Counted from the first letter of the stretch, positions 8,568-16,160 are shown. The stretch is DNA of 38,006 nucleotides from CAYPZU01 sp964415395 (GCA_964415395.1 CAYPZU010000013.1:1-38006), one strand, 5' to 3'. A program made the numbers and translations. The notes: generated by a model not told the origin, from the sequence alone.

Positions 8568-9137
8568 ATGAATCGGTTAAACCTTTACTTTATGACAATC
8601 GACCAATCGCAGCCCGATTCCCTTTCTTTGCCCCGTTTCATCAAGCCGAGCCACAGAACCCGGCCCGAGCAGTTCGTAGGCTTCAGCATCTTTCTCCTGA
8701 TCTGCCTCGCATTCGAAATGGTCGACGGAAAGCTGATCCAGGCCTCACTGGAGGGAACCTGGTTCGACGCCCTCGTCCAGGCCCCCTGGGCGATCAGCAT
8801 GAAAACTTCCGCTCCCTATTGGACCGTCTATTTTTTAACGCTGAGCGTTTCTGCGTGGACCCTTTGGCGGAGAGTTTCCCTCAGAGTATTGAAGCTCGAG
8901 ATGTCGATTTTTTCTGCTCAGTTTCTCTTTCAGCTGGCGTGGAGCGTGAGTTTTTTCCTGCTGCAGGAGACGCTGCTCGCCCTCGTCGCGCTTCTTCTGC
9001 TCTGGAGCTGCCATCTTTTATCCGCTCTTCTATTCTGGAAAAAGGAGAAAACAGCGGGAATTCTGCTTATTCTTCCGTTTCTGTGGATCTTCTACATGAT
9101 GTGCGTGAACATGGCTATTTGCGTTTCCAACCCCTGA
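8568..9137 (+). CDS. TspO/MBR-family membrane protein
   Basis: This 189-residue protein has the layout of the translocator (TspO/MBR) family, five-helix membrane proteins that bind porphyrins and other hydrophobic ligands. The diagnostic stretch is residues 80-185: a P-Y-W-T-V-Y-F helix, a W-x-x-W-R-R turn, then QLAWSVSFFLLQ, which stands where the family has N-x-x-W-S-P-x-F-F, then LLLLWSCHL and a final helix ending near N-M-A-I. The usual Asn and Pro of that motif are replaced by Gln and Val, so ligand binding may differ. The start could be the ATG at 8568 or 8592; neither has a clear Shine-Dalgarno. It is followed 1 base later by a second membrane protein. Confidence 0.75.
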   Translation: MNRLNLYFMTIDQSQPDSLSLPRFIKPSHRTRPEQFVGFSIFLLICLAFEMVDGKLIQASLEGTWFDALVQAPWAISMKTSAPYWTVYFLTLSVSAWTLWRRVSLRVLKLEMSIFSAQFLFQLAWSVSFFLLQETLLALVALLLLWSCHLLSALLFWKKEKTAGILLILPFLWIFYMMCVNMAICVSNP

Positions 9138-9138
9138 G

Positions 9139-9471
9139 GTGTTTGTGTTAAAAAAATCGACAGCCTGGAGCATTCTTGTGTATGGAGTTCTCCTCATTGG
9201 ACTGGGAACTGCCGGCTACTATCAGGCGGGCAGCCTCATGTCGCTCTATGCAGGCGGAGGTTTCGGGATCTTGCTCATCATTAGTTCGCTACTCATTTTT
9301 GCGAGCCAAAAATGGGGCGCTCGTCTCGCGCTCTTGCTCACGATCCTTTTAACCGGCATGTTCGCCTACAGATATTCCGTCACAGGCAAGGCGATTCCCG
9401 CGGTTCTCGCCGTGTTGAGCGGAGGGATGCTCCTCTTTCTTCTCGCCCAATGCGGAACCTGGAGAAAATAA
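9139..9471 (+). CDS. TMEM14-family small membrane protein
   Basis: This 110-residue protein has four hydrophobic segments separated by short Gly-rich turns, as in the TMEM14 (UPF0136) family: Y-G-V-L-L-x-G-L-G-x-x-G-Y, then A-G-S-L-M-S-L-Y-A-G-G-G-F-G, then F-A-Y-R-Y...G-K-A-I-P-A-V-L-A-V-L-S-G-G. The molecular function is unsettled; eukaryotic TMEM14C is implicated in porphyrin movement in mitochondria. That is notable because the preceding gene is a TspO-family protein, whose ligands include porphyrins. The start is GTG at 9139, just after the previous stop; GTG at 9145 is an alternative. No Shine-Dalgarno is visible, suggesting coupling to the TspO gene. Confidence 0.75.
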   Translation: MFVLKKSTAWSILVYGVLLIGLGTAGYYQAGSLMSLYAGGGFGILLIISSLLIFASQKWGARLALLLTILLTGMFAYRYSVTGKAIPAVLAVLSGGMLLFLLAQCGTWRK

Positions 9472-10779
9472 ATGAAAAGACGCTTAGCTCTTCTTCTCGC
9501 AGCAGCCTTGCCAGGATTTGCCGCTGAATTTATCTACATGGCGAACCGGGACGGAACGGTATCCGCTCTCGATACAGCGACAATGACTGAGGTTGCAGGC
9601 TCTCCTTTTGCAGGCGTCCCTTCGATCGGCATGGGAGCGGCTGTCTCGATTGTGGTCAACCCGGACCAAACCCGCGCCTACTTTGCCGGGTGGCAGCGCT
9701 CAGACTATGTGGCCGTGTTCGACATTGAAGAAGATGGCGCATTGACCCATATCGCAGGATCTCCTTTTTTGATTGCCGGAGCGGCCCCTTTCGACGTGGC
9801 AGTGAGCGCTGATAATGCAAGCGTGTATGTGACCTGCCCTGGCGCAAATCAGATCCGCCTCTACGACGCCGACTTCAACTTCATCGCTTCTTCTGCAGTG
9901 TTAAGCGGGGCTCCCCACCCGATCGCTATAAGCCCTCTTGACGGAAGCCTCTTCGTCGCCTACACAGACACCTCTCAAATCGAAAAATTCGACTCGGCGC
10001 TGAACTCTGTCGCAGGCCCGGTCGACAGCAGCACGATCGCGATGATGGGAACTCCTTATGGAATCGAGGTGAACCCTGCAGGCACATTTGTCTACGCTGC
10101 GAACGCGGGAATCTCCGAAATCGACGTTTTCAATGCATCGAACCTCATGCCCAGAGGGAGCGGAACGACCGATATGTCCGCGCCGATCGGCATGGCCTTC
10201 AGCCCGGATGGATCGATTATTTATGTAGCGAATACCGGAACTTCAAACGTCGCCGTTTTGGATGCCACCCACGTTGATATGATGATGCTGTTTGATTTCC
10301 CTCAGGTCCACGCTCCCCTCTCGAGCCTGGGGAACAACTGCTATATCACCGCCCTCAGCCCCGATGGGACGCGCCTCTATGCGACGAATGGAGGGATGGC
10401 GCCTGCTCCTCTTGCCGTCTACAACGCAGCGACTTATGCGCTAATCCCCAATGCCTATATAAGCGCCGAGCCCCAATACGGGATCGCCTTCGCATCGCCT
10501 GGCGCTGCATTTCCAGAGAATATAAGAGGGGTTCAAGTAAAGAACGACTTCGGCCTTTTCTATGAATATTTCAACAGGCTGAGCTGGACAAGCCCGCTCA
10601 ATTTTCCTGTTGCGGGATACTACGTCTACAGGAATGGAGAGCGGATTGCTACGCTCGGACCTGGAACTGTTGGCTACGATGACCACGACAGGCCGCCCGG
10701 AACTTCTGCAGCCTATACCGTTACGGCATTCGACTCCGGCGGCTTTGAAAGCGATCCGGCTACAGTTGTCGTTCAATAA
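9472..10779 (+). CDS. Secreted seven-bladed beta-propeller (YVTN/lactonase-like) with C-terminal Fn3-like domain
   Basis: This 435-residue protein starts at an ATG with GGAG 7 bases upstream, directly after the previous stop. Residues 1-18 are a signal peptide (Lys-Arg-Arg, then Leu/Ala, ending A-A). Residues 19-350 are repeated propeller blades of the YVTN type, each with a spd-G-t-x-[ILV]-Y-V-[AT]-N pattern such as SPDGSIIYVANTGTSNVAVLD and SPDGTRLYATNGG. Residues 365-435 read as a fibronectin type III-like domain (LSWTSP...GYYVYRNGERI...YTVTAFDSGG). The role is probably binding at the envelope or outside the cell; a lactonase activity should not be assumed. The last 20 bases overlap the convergent neighbour's end. 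Confidence 0.85.
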   Translation: MKRRLALLLAAALPGFAAEFIYMANRDGTVSALDTATMTEVAGSPFAGVPSIGMGAAVSIVVNPDQTRAYFAGWQRSDYVAVFDIEEDGALTHIAGSPFLIAGAAPFDVAVSADNASVYVTCPGANQIRLYDADFNFIASSAVLSGAPHPIAISPLDGSLFVAYTDTSQIEKFDSALNSVAGPVDSSTIAMMGTPYGIEVNPAGTFVYAANAGISEIDVFNASNLMPRGSGTTDMSAPIGMAFSPDGSIIYVANTGTSNVAVLDATHVDMMMLFDFPQVHAPLSSLGNNCYITALSPDGTRLYATNGGMAPAPLAVYNAATYALIPNAYISAEPQYGIAFASPGAAFPENIRGVQVKNDFGLFYEYFNRLSWTSPLNFPVAGYYVYRNGERIATLGPGTVGYDDHDRPPGTSAAYTVTAFDSGGFESDPATVVVQ

Positions 10780-11587
10780 ATGGATGCGAGGCGCAGCGGT
10801 TCAAGGTATGAATGAGAGCCTGGGGCGAGGAATGGAACTGGTAAACGCGATCCCTTAAGTTCGGATCGTCCTTGTAAAGCGTCCACCCTTTATCTGTTTC
10901 CAGAAGCAGAATATCGGAGATCTTCCCTCCTTCTTCGACAAAGGTGATTACGCAGGCCCGCACAGCGATTGCGTTCGATTTGGAGAGTTCTTCGGACGAC
11001 TCCCCCGTGAGCGGATCAGCTTCCCTGAGCAGATAGGTTCCGACGGGCGAACGGGCGAGAAGCTCCTCCGCCTCAAGCCGCGAAAGGGAACCTTTCCAGC
11101 CGGGCAGCTCCTCGATTCTCTCTCTTGGCGGAGAGAAGTGGATCTGTGAGAGATCCTGAAGAGCCGCTTCCTCTGGAAGCAGGCCGCTTTCAGCGACAGG
11201 CTCTCTTCCTTTCTGATTCAAAACGTCGATCGTTTCCCGGACGATTTTTTTTGCCAATTGCTGCAGCCTGGAAAAATTCAGAGGCCGGCCTGTTTCGTCG
11301 CAGATTTCGAAATGGGTCTCTCCCTTCTGTTTGATCACATGGATCTGCACTTTAATCAGATCTGAAGGATGGGCGCGGGATTTCCCCTTTTGGGCGATCT
11401 GGGATTCCAGATTATGGATCTTCTGGGCGAAGCGGAGGTCGCCCGTGGTTCGGTCTAAAAGGGCTTCATACACCCGCTCCCCTTCTTTTTCCTGGGGAAT
11501 AGAGCCGTCCCTTCGTTTTTCAAGAAGGCTGTCCTTCAGGCGGTTCAGATTGACGAGGACCTCGTGGCGCGTAATTCCAATAACCAT
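10760..11587 (-). CDS. Probable SH2-domain protein, candidate host-directed effector
   Basis: This is a 275-residue soluble protein without signal peptide. Residues 1-130 are Lys/Glu-rich and helical with a short beta segment near 77-100. Residues 160-270 read like an SH2 domain, the eukaryotic phosphotyrosine-binding module. W164 opens it, S-L-S-R-L-E-A-E-E-L-L (167-177) matches the first helix, and GTYLLREAD (183-191) matches the F-L-V-R-E-S strand with the phosphate-binding Arg at 188. A beta sheet follows, and the end Y-Q-F-H-S-S-P-Q-A-L-I-H-T-L resembles the family's closing helix. SH2 domains in bacteria are known mainly from Legionella effectors. The assignment rests on reading motifs, not a profile search. 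The start codon has no Shine-Dalgarno. The gene converges on the propeller gene with a 20-base overlap. Confidence 0.75.
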   Translation of the reverse strand: MVIGITRHEVLVNLNRLKDSLLEKRRDGSIPQEKEGERVYEALLDRTTGDLRFAQKIHNLESQIAQKGKSRAHPSDLIKVQIHVIKQKGETHFEICDETGRPLNFSRLQQLAKKIVRETIDVLNQKGREPVAESGLLPEEAALQDLSQIHFSPPRERIEELPGWKGSLSRLEAEELLARSPVGTYLLREADPLTGESSEELSKSNAIAVRACVITFVEEGGKISDILLLETDKGWTLYKDDPNLRDRVYQFHSSPQALIHTLNRCASHPFIERQL

Positions 11588-11621
11588 AATTTCGATATAG
11601 CAGAAAAGGAGGATTTAGAGG

Positions 11622-11792
11622 TTAGTCCCTTTCCGGCTCTTCGGGAAGATTCGGCTTTCTGTCCCTGCGGCCGATGATCACGGGGCCGTGGTCGTCGATC
11701 ATCTGATTTTCCTCGAACCCCTTGAGGAATTTCTCCATCAGTTCCAGAGTCGGATCTTGTTTCTCCGGATGCTTTTTCTCTTTATGGCGCAT
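11622..11792 (-). CDS. Small charged hypothetical protein (56 residues)
   Basis: The ATG at 11792 has GGGAG 6 bases upstream on the minus strand, a better translation start than anything else in this interval. The 56-residue product begins M-R-H-K-E-K-K-H-P-E, has one amphipathic helix (LELMEKFLKGFEE) and ends with H-G-P-V-I-I-G-R-R-D-R-K-P. It has no Cys, no membrane segment and no signal peptide. Function is unknown; the shape suits a small adaptor or regulator. It is divergent from the transporter gene, with 72 bases between the starts. Confidence 0.6.
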   Translation of the reverse strand: MRHKEKKHPEKQDPTLELMEKFLKGFEENQMIDDHGPVIIGRRDRKPNLPEEPERD

Positions 11793-11864
11793 AGTCTTCT
11801 CCCAAGTAAATATTTGAACTATAAGCAGAGGATCGATATACCGAAAAGGAAAAAGGAGACCCTT

Positions 11865-13331
11865 TTGGAACAAGCACCTGGATCGAGAAGATTTCTGGGC
11901 GTCGCCCTGCTCGCCCTCCTGAATTTGTCGGTGATGACCTCTCTGAGGAATCTCCCGATCGTCTCGGAGTATGGCTTCGGCTCCGCGTTTTTCTACTTCC
12001 TCGTTGCCATCGTCTTTCTCTTCCCGGCCGCCCTGATCTCGGCGGAGCTGGCGACTGGATGGACCCGCACGGGAGGCGTTTATATTTGGGTGCGCGAGGC
12101 GTTCGGGCCGGGATGGGGCTTCTTTGCGATCTGGATGCAATGGATCCACAATGTCACCTGGTTTCCAGCGATTCTCTCTTTTTCAGCCGCGGCCTTTGCC
12201 TATCTCCTCCGGGTTCTTTTCGGCGACGCCCTGCCCCCTTTGGGAGAAAACAAAGCCTACCTGATTTCATTCATTCTCGCCGGCTTTTGGGGTTTTACCA
12301 TCTTTAACTACTATGGCCTCAAGAACTCGAGCTGGTTCAGCGCTTTTGGAGTGATTGCAGGAACGATCGTCCCCGGCCTTCTGCTGATCGTGCTGGGCTT
12401 AGCCTGGATCTTCCAGGGCCAGCCCCTCCAGATCGCCTTCAGCGCAGAGGCGCTGATCCCGCCGATGAACGACATCCAGAACCTGGTTTTTCTGACAGGA
12501 CTGTTCCTCGCTTTCGGCGGGCTTGAAGTTTCAGCCGCCCACGCCCGCGAAGTGAAAGATCCGCAGAGGACGTTTCCAAGAGCGGTCGCAATCGCAGCCG
12601 GCGTCTCTCTGGTTCTTTATGTGTTCGGGGCCCTCTCGATCGCCATCATGATTCCGAAAGAGAACATCAGCCTCGTCGCAGGGCTTATGGAAGCTTTTGC
12701 GATGTTCCTGGGCCATTTCAATTTGGGCTGGATGCTTGTGCCGCTTGGACTCATGATCGTGCTGGGCGCAGTAGGCGAATTGAACGCCTGGATCATCGGC
12801 CCTGTGCGCGCACTCCACGCGACTTCGAAACACGGCGATCTGCCCCCTTTCTTCCAAAAGCTGAACAAACACGGAATGCCGGCCCATCTGCTCCTTTTCC
12901 AGGCGGTCATCGTCACGATCGTCGCCTTCGTATTCCTTTTCATGCCAAGCGCCAGCAGCGCGTTTTGGATCTTAAGCGCCATGTCGGCCCAGCTTTATCT
13001 CATCATGTACGTCCTAATGTTCCTGGCGGCGATCAAATTGCGCTACAGCCATCCGCATGTAACGCGCACCTACCGGATCCCCTACCATATGCCCGGCATC
13101 TGGTTCGTCGGCGGCCTGGGCGTCGTCAGTTCGACGTTCGCGTTTTTCATCGGATTCGTCCCGCCCGGACAGCTCCAGGTAGGAAACCTGCTTTTCTACG
13201 AAGGATTTTTGGTGGGCGGTATTCTCCTGATGTGCCTCATCCCCTATCTGATCTACCACTTCAAAGATCCTTCCTGGCATCCTGAATCGATCGATGATTC
13301 AAACCACCCTACGGAGCACCTGCACTCATGA
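11865..13331 (+). CDS. APC-superfamily amino-acid transporter, GadC/XasA-like antiporter
   Basis: The protein has 488 residues and twelve or more membrane helices. I start it at TTG 11865 because AAGGAGA lies just upstream and the sequence from there matches the family N-terminus. The open frame extends back to 11688, but that part would overlap the divergent small gene and is basic and unlike the family. Family marks are S-V-M-T-S-L-R-N-L-P in helix 1, A-E-L-A-T-G-W-T-R-T-G-G-V-Y-x-W-V-R-E-A-F-G in helices 2-3, and AFGGLEVSAAHAREVKDP in helix 6. The last pattern is typical of GadC-type glutamate/GABA exchangers. Substrate is not decidable from sequence. Many chlamydiae import amino acids this way. 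The stop overlaps the nitroreductase start as ATGA. Confidence 0.85.
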   Translation: MEQAPGSRRFLGVALLALLNLSVMTSLRNLPIVSEYGFGSAFFYFLVAIVFLFPAALISAELATGWTRTGGVYIWVREAFGPGWGFFAIWMQWIHNVTWFPAILSFSAAAFAYLLRVLFGDALPPLGENKAYLISFILAGFWGFTIFNYYGLKNSSWFSAFGVIAGTIVPGLLLIVLGLAWIFQGQPLQIAFSAEALIPPMNDIQNLVFLTGLFLAFGGLEVSAAHAREVKDPQRTFPRAVAIAAGVSLVLYVFGALSIAIMIPKENISLVAGLMEAFAMFLGHFNLGWMLVPLGLMIVLGAVGELNAWIIGPVRALHATSKHGDLPPFFQKLNKHGMPAHLLLFQAVIVTIVAFVFLFMPSASSAFWILSAMSAQLYLIMYVLMFLAAIKLRYSHPHVTRTYRIPYHMPGIWFVGGLGVVSSTFAFFIGFVPPGQLQVGNLLFYEGFLVGGILLMCLIPYLIYHFKDPSWHPESIDDSNHPTEHLHS

Positions 13332-13924
13332 AAGAAGATCCAGCGATCCACCAAACGCGCAAACCCGACCACCCGATCCACCCGCTCATCCTAAACCGGT
13401 GGTCTCCGAGAGCCATGACGGGAGAAGCTTTAAGCGAAGGAGAGATCCTTTCCCTTTTCGAAGCGGCCCGCTGGGCTCCCTCCTGCTATAACGAGCAGCC
13501 GTGGCGCTTCCTCTACGCGAAACGGGACACGCCCCACTGGCCGCAGTTTTTCAATTTGCTCGTCGACTTCAACAAACAGTGGTGCCAGAATGCGGCCGTT
13601 CTTGGACTGGCCCTTTCCAGAAAGACGTTCGAGCGGAACGGCAAGCCCTCGGCGACTCACAGTTTCGATGCCGGCGCCGCCTGGGAAAACCTTTCTCTCG
13701 AAGGCACTTCAAGAGGGCTTGTCGTCCATGGGATGGGAGGCTTCGACTATCAAAAGGCCAAGCACGATCTAAAAGTGCCTGATGAATATGAGGTTCTTGC
13801 GATGTTCGCCATCGGGAAGAGGGCTCCTAAAGAGTCGCTGCCGGATGAGCTGCGGAAGAGGGAAGCTCCCGCCGAGCGGAAAAAGCTCGGGGAGTTTGTT
13901 TTTCAGGGCGAATTCCCAAAATAA
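13328..13924 (+). CDS. Nitroreductase-family flavoprotein
   Basis: This 198-residue protein fits the FMN-dependent nitroreductase fold, which reduces nitro or quinone compounds with NAD(P)H. The signature parts are N-R-W-S-P-R-A-M (FMN-phosphate contact), F-E-A-A-R-W-A-P-S-C-Y-N-E-Q-P-W-R-F, the central SFDAGAAWENLSLEG helix, and G-L-V-V-H-G-M-G-G-F-D. The C-terminal part is a family-typical A-I-G-K-R strand and a helical tail. The start codon overlaps the transporter stop, so the two are translationally coupled. Physiological substrate is unknown. The stop lies inside the 5' flank of the terminator that serves the converging gene. Confidence 0.9.
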   Translation: MKEDPAIHQTRKPDHPIHPLILNRWSPRAMTGEALSEGEILSLFEAARWAPSCYNEQPWRFLYAKRDTPHWPQFFNLLVDFNKQWCQNAAVLGLALSRKTFERNGKPSATHSFDAGAAWENLSLEGTSRGLVVHGMGGFDYQKAKHDLKVPDEYEVLAMFAIGKRAPKESLPDELRKREAPAERKKLGEFVFQGEFPK

Positions 13925-13927
13925 AAA

Positions 13928-13956
13928 ATCGAGCAGGGCTTGAGCCCTTGCTCGAT
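13928..13956 (-). terminator. Intrinsic terminator of the histone-like gene
   Basis: Near-perfect stem ATCGAGCA-GGGCT / AGCCC-TGCTCGAT with a 2-base loop and one bulge. Read on the minus strand it is followed by six T residues, as expected of a rho-independent terminator for the gene ending at 13985. In the plus direction there is no T-run, so it would be weak for the nitroreductase. Confidence 0.8.
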
Positions 13957-13984
13957 CTGTAAGTACTTAAGATCTAAGCAGAAA

Positions 13985-14173
13985 TTACTGCTGAGCAGCC
14001 ATGATGGAAGACATGCCAGAAGCTTTGCGTCTGCGCGTGCGGCGTTTTTTTCCGCCTTTTGCTTTCGCTTTGCGCTTCGTAGATTTGCGGGCTTTGGTTC
14101 TGCGTGTTTTCGTTTTGCGGCCGCCTTTCATTTTGCGAGTCGCTTTTTTAGCTTTTTTTCTGCGTTTAACCAT
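13985..14173 (-). CDS. Short Lys/Arg-rich histone H1-like DNA-binding protein (Hc2/HctB type)
   Basis: This 62-residue protein is about half Lys and Arg. It has repeated K-K-A, K-R-K-A-K-A-K and T-R-R-R-K-A units and a short non-basic tail ending S-S-I-M-A-A-Q-Q. This is the composition of the chlamydial histone-like protein Hc2, which compacts the nucleoid when reticulate bodies turn into elementary bodies. It is much shorter than C. trachomatis Hc2 (about 200 residues) and has fewer repeat units. AAAGGAGA lies 8 bases before the ATG, a strong ribosome site. A long AT-rich upstream region and a possible leader of about 150 bases suggest regulated, probably late, expression. An unrelated short basic protein is the alternative. 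Confidence 0.8.
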   Translation of the reverse strand: MVKRRKKAKKATRKMKGGRKTKTRRTKARKSTKRKAKAKGGKKRRTRRRKASGMSSIMAAQQ

Positions 14174-14682
14174 TTGTTTTTCTCCTTTGATGTAAGCGAC
14201 CGAAGCTTGGCCTTTTCCTGAACCCTCGCTTGCCTCCCTGGGCTAAGACCCAAATTGAGAGACTGGCGTCAGCGGTCTGGAAGGCTGCGGGGAAGACCCG
14301 CGCATCAGTACTGCCTTACAAGATCTAATATACAATATTTTACTAATTAATACAAACTACTTGTATCAATTTTCTTTACAAACACGAACAGTAATGTTAT
14401 TAAAAAATCTGCTGAGAGTCTGTTCTGAGGGCATTTTTTTATCTTTTCTGTTTTGTGAAAAAAAATAAAAAAATTCGAAAAAAATCACAAAAATTCGACT
14501 TTAAATTACTAAATTTGCAAGCAACTGACTTTAAGCTGTTTGAATAATATTGACATATTTAAACCATTCTATTTACACAAGTTACAAATCGACAAATTTA
14601 TTTTCGATTTTGTATCAAATTTGAAGCAAACTCCCCCAATTTTTGCGCATATTTTTTATTTCCCGACATTTTAGACACGCGC
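14174..14682. other. AT-rich intergenic region, histone leader and divergent control region
   Basis: About 510 bases without a gene. The 14174-14320 part is the likely leader of the histone-like gene and contains GCGGG/CCCGC and similar small stems. The 14320-14680 part is very AT-rich with several A and T runs. A TTGACA lies at 14550-14555 on the plus strand, but no convincing -10 follows at 16-18 bases. On the minus strand TATATT near 14328 is a possible -10 for the histone-like gene. I see no ORF worth calling. Confidence 0.6.
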
Positions 14683-14688
14683 TATGAT
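14683..14688 (+). promoter_or_regulatory. Candidate -10 of the 6S-like RNA
   Basis: TATGAT would place the transcript start near 14695, just before the 5' arm of the long closing stem of the RNA candidate. The -35 at the proper distance is poor (TTCCCG). Confidence 0.45.
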
Positions 14689-14694
14689 CAATTG

Positions 14695-14875
14695 TATGAA
14701 CCTATCCGCAAATTATAACGTCGGTCTTCGGAAACTTTTTGGTCCCAGCGCCCCGAAAGGGGGCCCCTCAGCATTCGCTCTCGCCAACTTTCTCAAGTTG
14801 GCATCGAGACTCCATGCTGCACTGGGTCGCAAAAATTTTCTCGAATCCCTAAACCCTCTACTTTGCGGATAGATT
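14695..14875 (+). ncRNA. ssrS: Candidate 6S RNA, rod-like structure upstream of rarA
   Basis: The stretch folds by eye into one long rod. A perfect 11-bp closing stem joins CTATCCGCAAA (14702-14712) to TTTGCGGATAG (14862-14872). An open region of about 17 and 21 bases follows. Then come stems GAAA/TTTC (14731-34/14837-40), TTTTTG/CAAAAA (14736-41/14830-35), CCCAG/CTGGG (14744-48/14822-26), CAGCAT/ATGCTG (14769-74/14814-19) and GCCAACTT/AAGTTGGC (14783-90/14795-802). Closing stem, large central bubble and long terminal stem in about 180 nt is the architecture of 6S RNA, which binds RNA polymerase holoenzyme by mimicking open promoter DNA. As I recall, 6S genes in several phyla lie near rarA. 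A structured rarA leader that hides its ribosome site is the alternative. Confidence 0.5.
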
Positions 14876-14876
14876 C

Positions 14877-16154
14877 ATGAGTATTCCCCTTTCCGAAAGA
14901 TTGCGGCCGCAGAATCTGTCTGAAATTTCCGGCCAGGAACACCTGGTTGGAAGAGACGGATACATCGCGCGGATCGTTCAAAGCGGCCGGCCTCTTTCCC
15001 TTCTTCTTTTCGGGCCTCCCGGTTGTGGCAAAACGACCATCGCCCGCCTCTACGCGCAAGCATTCGGCCTTCCGTTTGTTTCGCTCAGCGCCGTATTCAA
15101 CAGCACCACAGAGCTGAAAAAAATCCTCAAAGAAGGGCAGGAAAATCCGCTCTTCAACCGCCAGACGATCCTCTTTGTCGATGAGATCCACCGTTTCAAT
15201 AGAGCCCAGCAGGATATCTTTCTCCCTTTCCTCGAAGACGGAAGTTTGATCCTCATCGGGGCGACGACGGAAAACCCTTCCTTCGTCCTGAATAACGCTC
15301 TCCTTTCAAGGCTCCGCGTCTTAACGCTCCACTCCCTTTCGCCCGAAGCGCTAGGCCGGATCATCGACCGGTATGGAAAAGAAGTCCGCCCGCTTCCTCT
15401 CGACGAGGCGGCCCGGAACTATCTTGTCCATTTATCCCAGGGAGACGGACGCCATCTTCTCAATCTGATTGAAAACCTCGAGCAGATCCCAAAAGAGGCA
15501 TGGGACGCCGCCTCCCTATCCGAAGTCCTCCAGAAAAAACCGGCTCTCTACGACAAACACCAGGAAGGGCATTTCAATCTCATCTCCGCGCTGCATAAAT
15601 CAGTCCGCGGATCGGATCCCGACGCCGCGCTTTACTGGTTCGCCCGGATGCTCGAAGGGGGCGAGGACCCTCTCTTTCTCGCGCGGAGGATCATCCGGAT
15701 GGCTTCCGAAGATATCGGCCTGGCCGACCCCCAGGCGCTCCAGATCGCGCTGGCGGCCTTCAAAACCTACCAGATGCTCGGCTCGCCCGAAGGGGAGCTG
15801 ACGCTCGCCCAGGCGGTCCTCTACCTCGCCCTCGCCCCGAAAAGCAACGCCGCCTACACCGCTTACGGCGCGGCCCGCAAGCTCGCCTCGGAAACGGGCC
15901 ATCTCAACCCGCCGAAGCACATCCTGAACGCCCCCACTTCCCTGATGAAGGAGATGGGCTACGGCCAGGGCTATCAGTACGATCCCGACACGCCGCGCGG
16001 ATTCTCCGGGCAGGAGTACTTTCCCGAAGAGCTTCCCCGCCAGGAGTTCTACAACCCTGTGGAAAGGGGTTTTGAGAGGGAAATGAGAAAGCGCCTCGAC
16101 TACTTCTCCCGCCTGCGGAGTCATTTAAACGCCCAAAACGAAATCTTAAAATAA
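14877..16154 (+). CDS. rarA: Replication-associated recombination protein A (RarA/MgsA)
   Basis: This 425-residue AAA+ ATPase acts at stalled replication forks and binds SSB and DNA ends. Walker A is GPPGCGKT (residues 46-53), Walker B is LFVDEIHRF (99-107), followed by the family-specific N-R-A-Q-Q-D and sensor GATTENPSF (128-136). The C-terminal half has the MgsA tetramerisation region with ARRIIRMASEDIGLADP and KSNAAYTAYGAA. Length and motifs are complete. The ATG follows the 6S-like RNA by only a few bases and has no strong Shine-Dalgarno; the purine-rich GCGGAT in front of it lies in the RNA's closing stem. RNA folding could therefore affect its translation. The identification is firm. 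Confidence 0.96.
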   Translation: MSIPLSERLRPQNLSEISGQEHLVGRDGYIARIVQSGRPLSLLLFGPPGCGKTTIARLYAQAFGLPFVSLSAVFNSTTELKKILKEGQENPLFNRQTILFVDEIHRFNRAQQDIFLPFLEDGSLILIGATTENPSFVLNNALLSRLRVLTLHSLSPEALGRIIDRYGKEVRPLPLDEAARNYLVHLSQGDGRHLLNLIENLEQIPKEAWDAASLSEVLQKKPALYDKHQEGHFNLISALHKSVRGSDPDAALYWFARMLEGGEDPLFLARRIIRMASEDIGLADPQALQIALAAFKTYQMLGSPEGELTLAQAVLYLALAPKSNAAYTAYGAARKLASETGHLNPPKHILNAPTSLMKEMGYGQGYQYDPDTPRGFSGQEYFPEELPRQEFYNPVERGFEREMRKRLDYFSRLRSHLNAQNEILK

Positions 16155-16160
16155 GCTTTC

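Noticed and set aside
7595..9151. Long plus-strand open frame of 518 codons
   Set aside because: It lies antisense to the clear TsaC/Sua5 gene and runs into the TspO gene in another frame; its composition (Gly/Arg-rich) is what the mirrored GC-rich codons give.
11688..11864. Longer N-terminus for the APC transporter
   Set aside because: It would overlap the divergent small gene and the extra residues are basic and unlike the family; the TTG at 11865 has a good ribosome site.
14550..14580. TTGACA as a plus-strand promoter in the AT-rich gap
   Set aside because: No reasonable -10 at 16-18 bases and too far from the RNA candidate at 14695.
14684..14872. A 62-codon plus-strand frame upstream of rarA
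   Set aside because: The interval is better explained as a folded RNA: its ends form an 11-bp stem and the inner parts pair. The peptide has no ribosome site.
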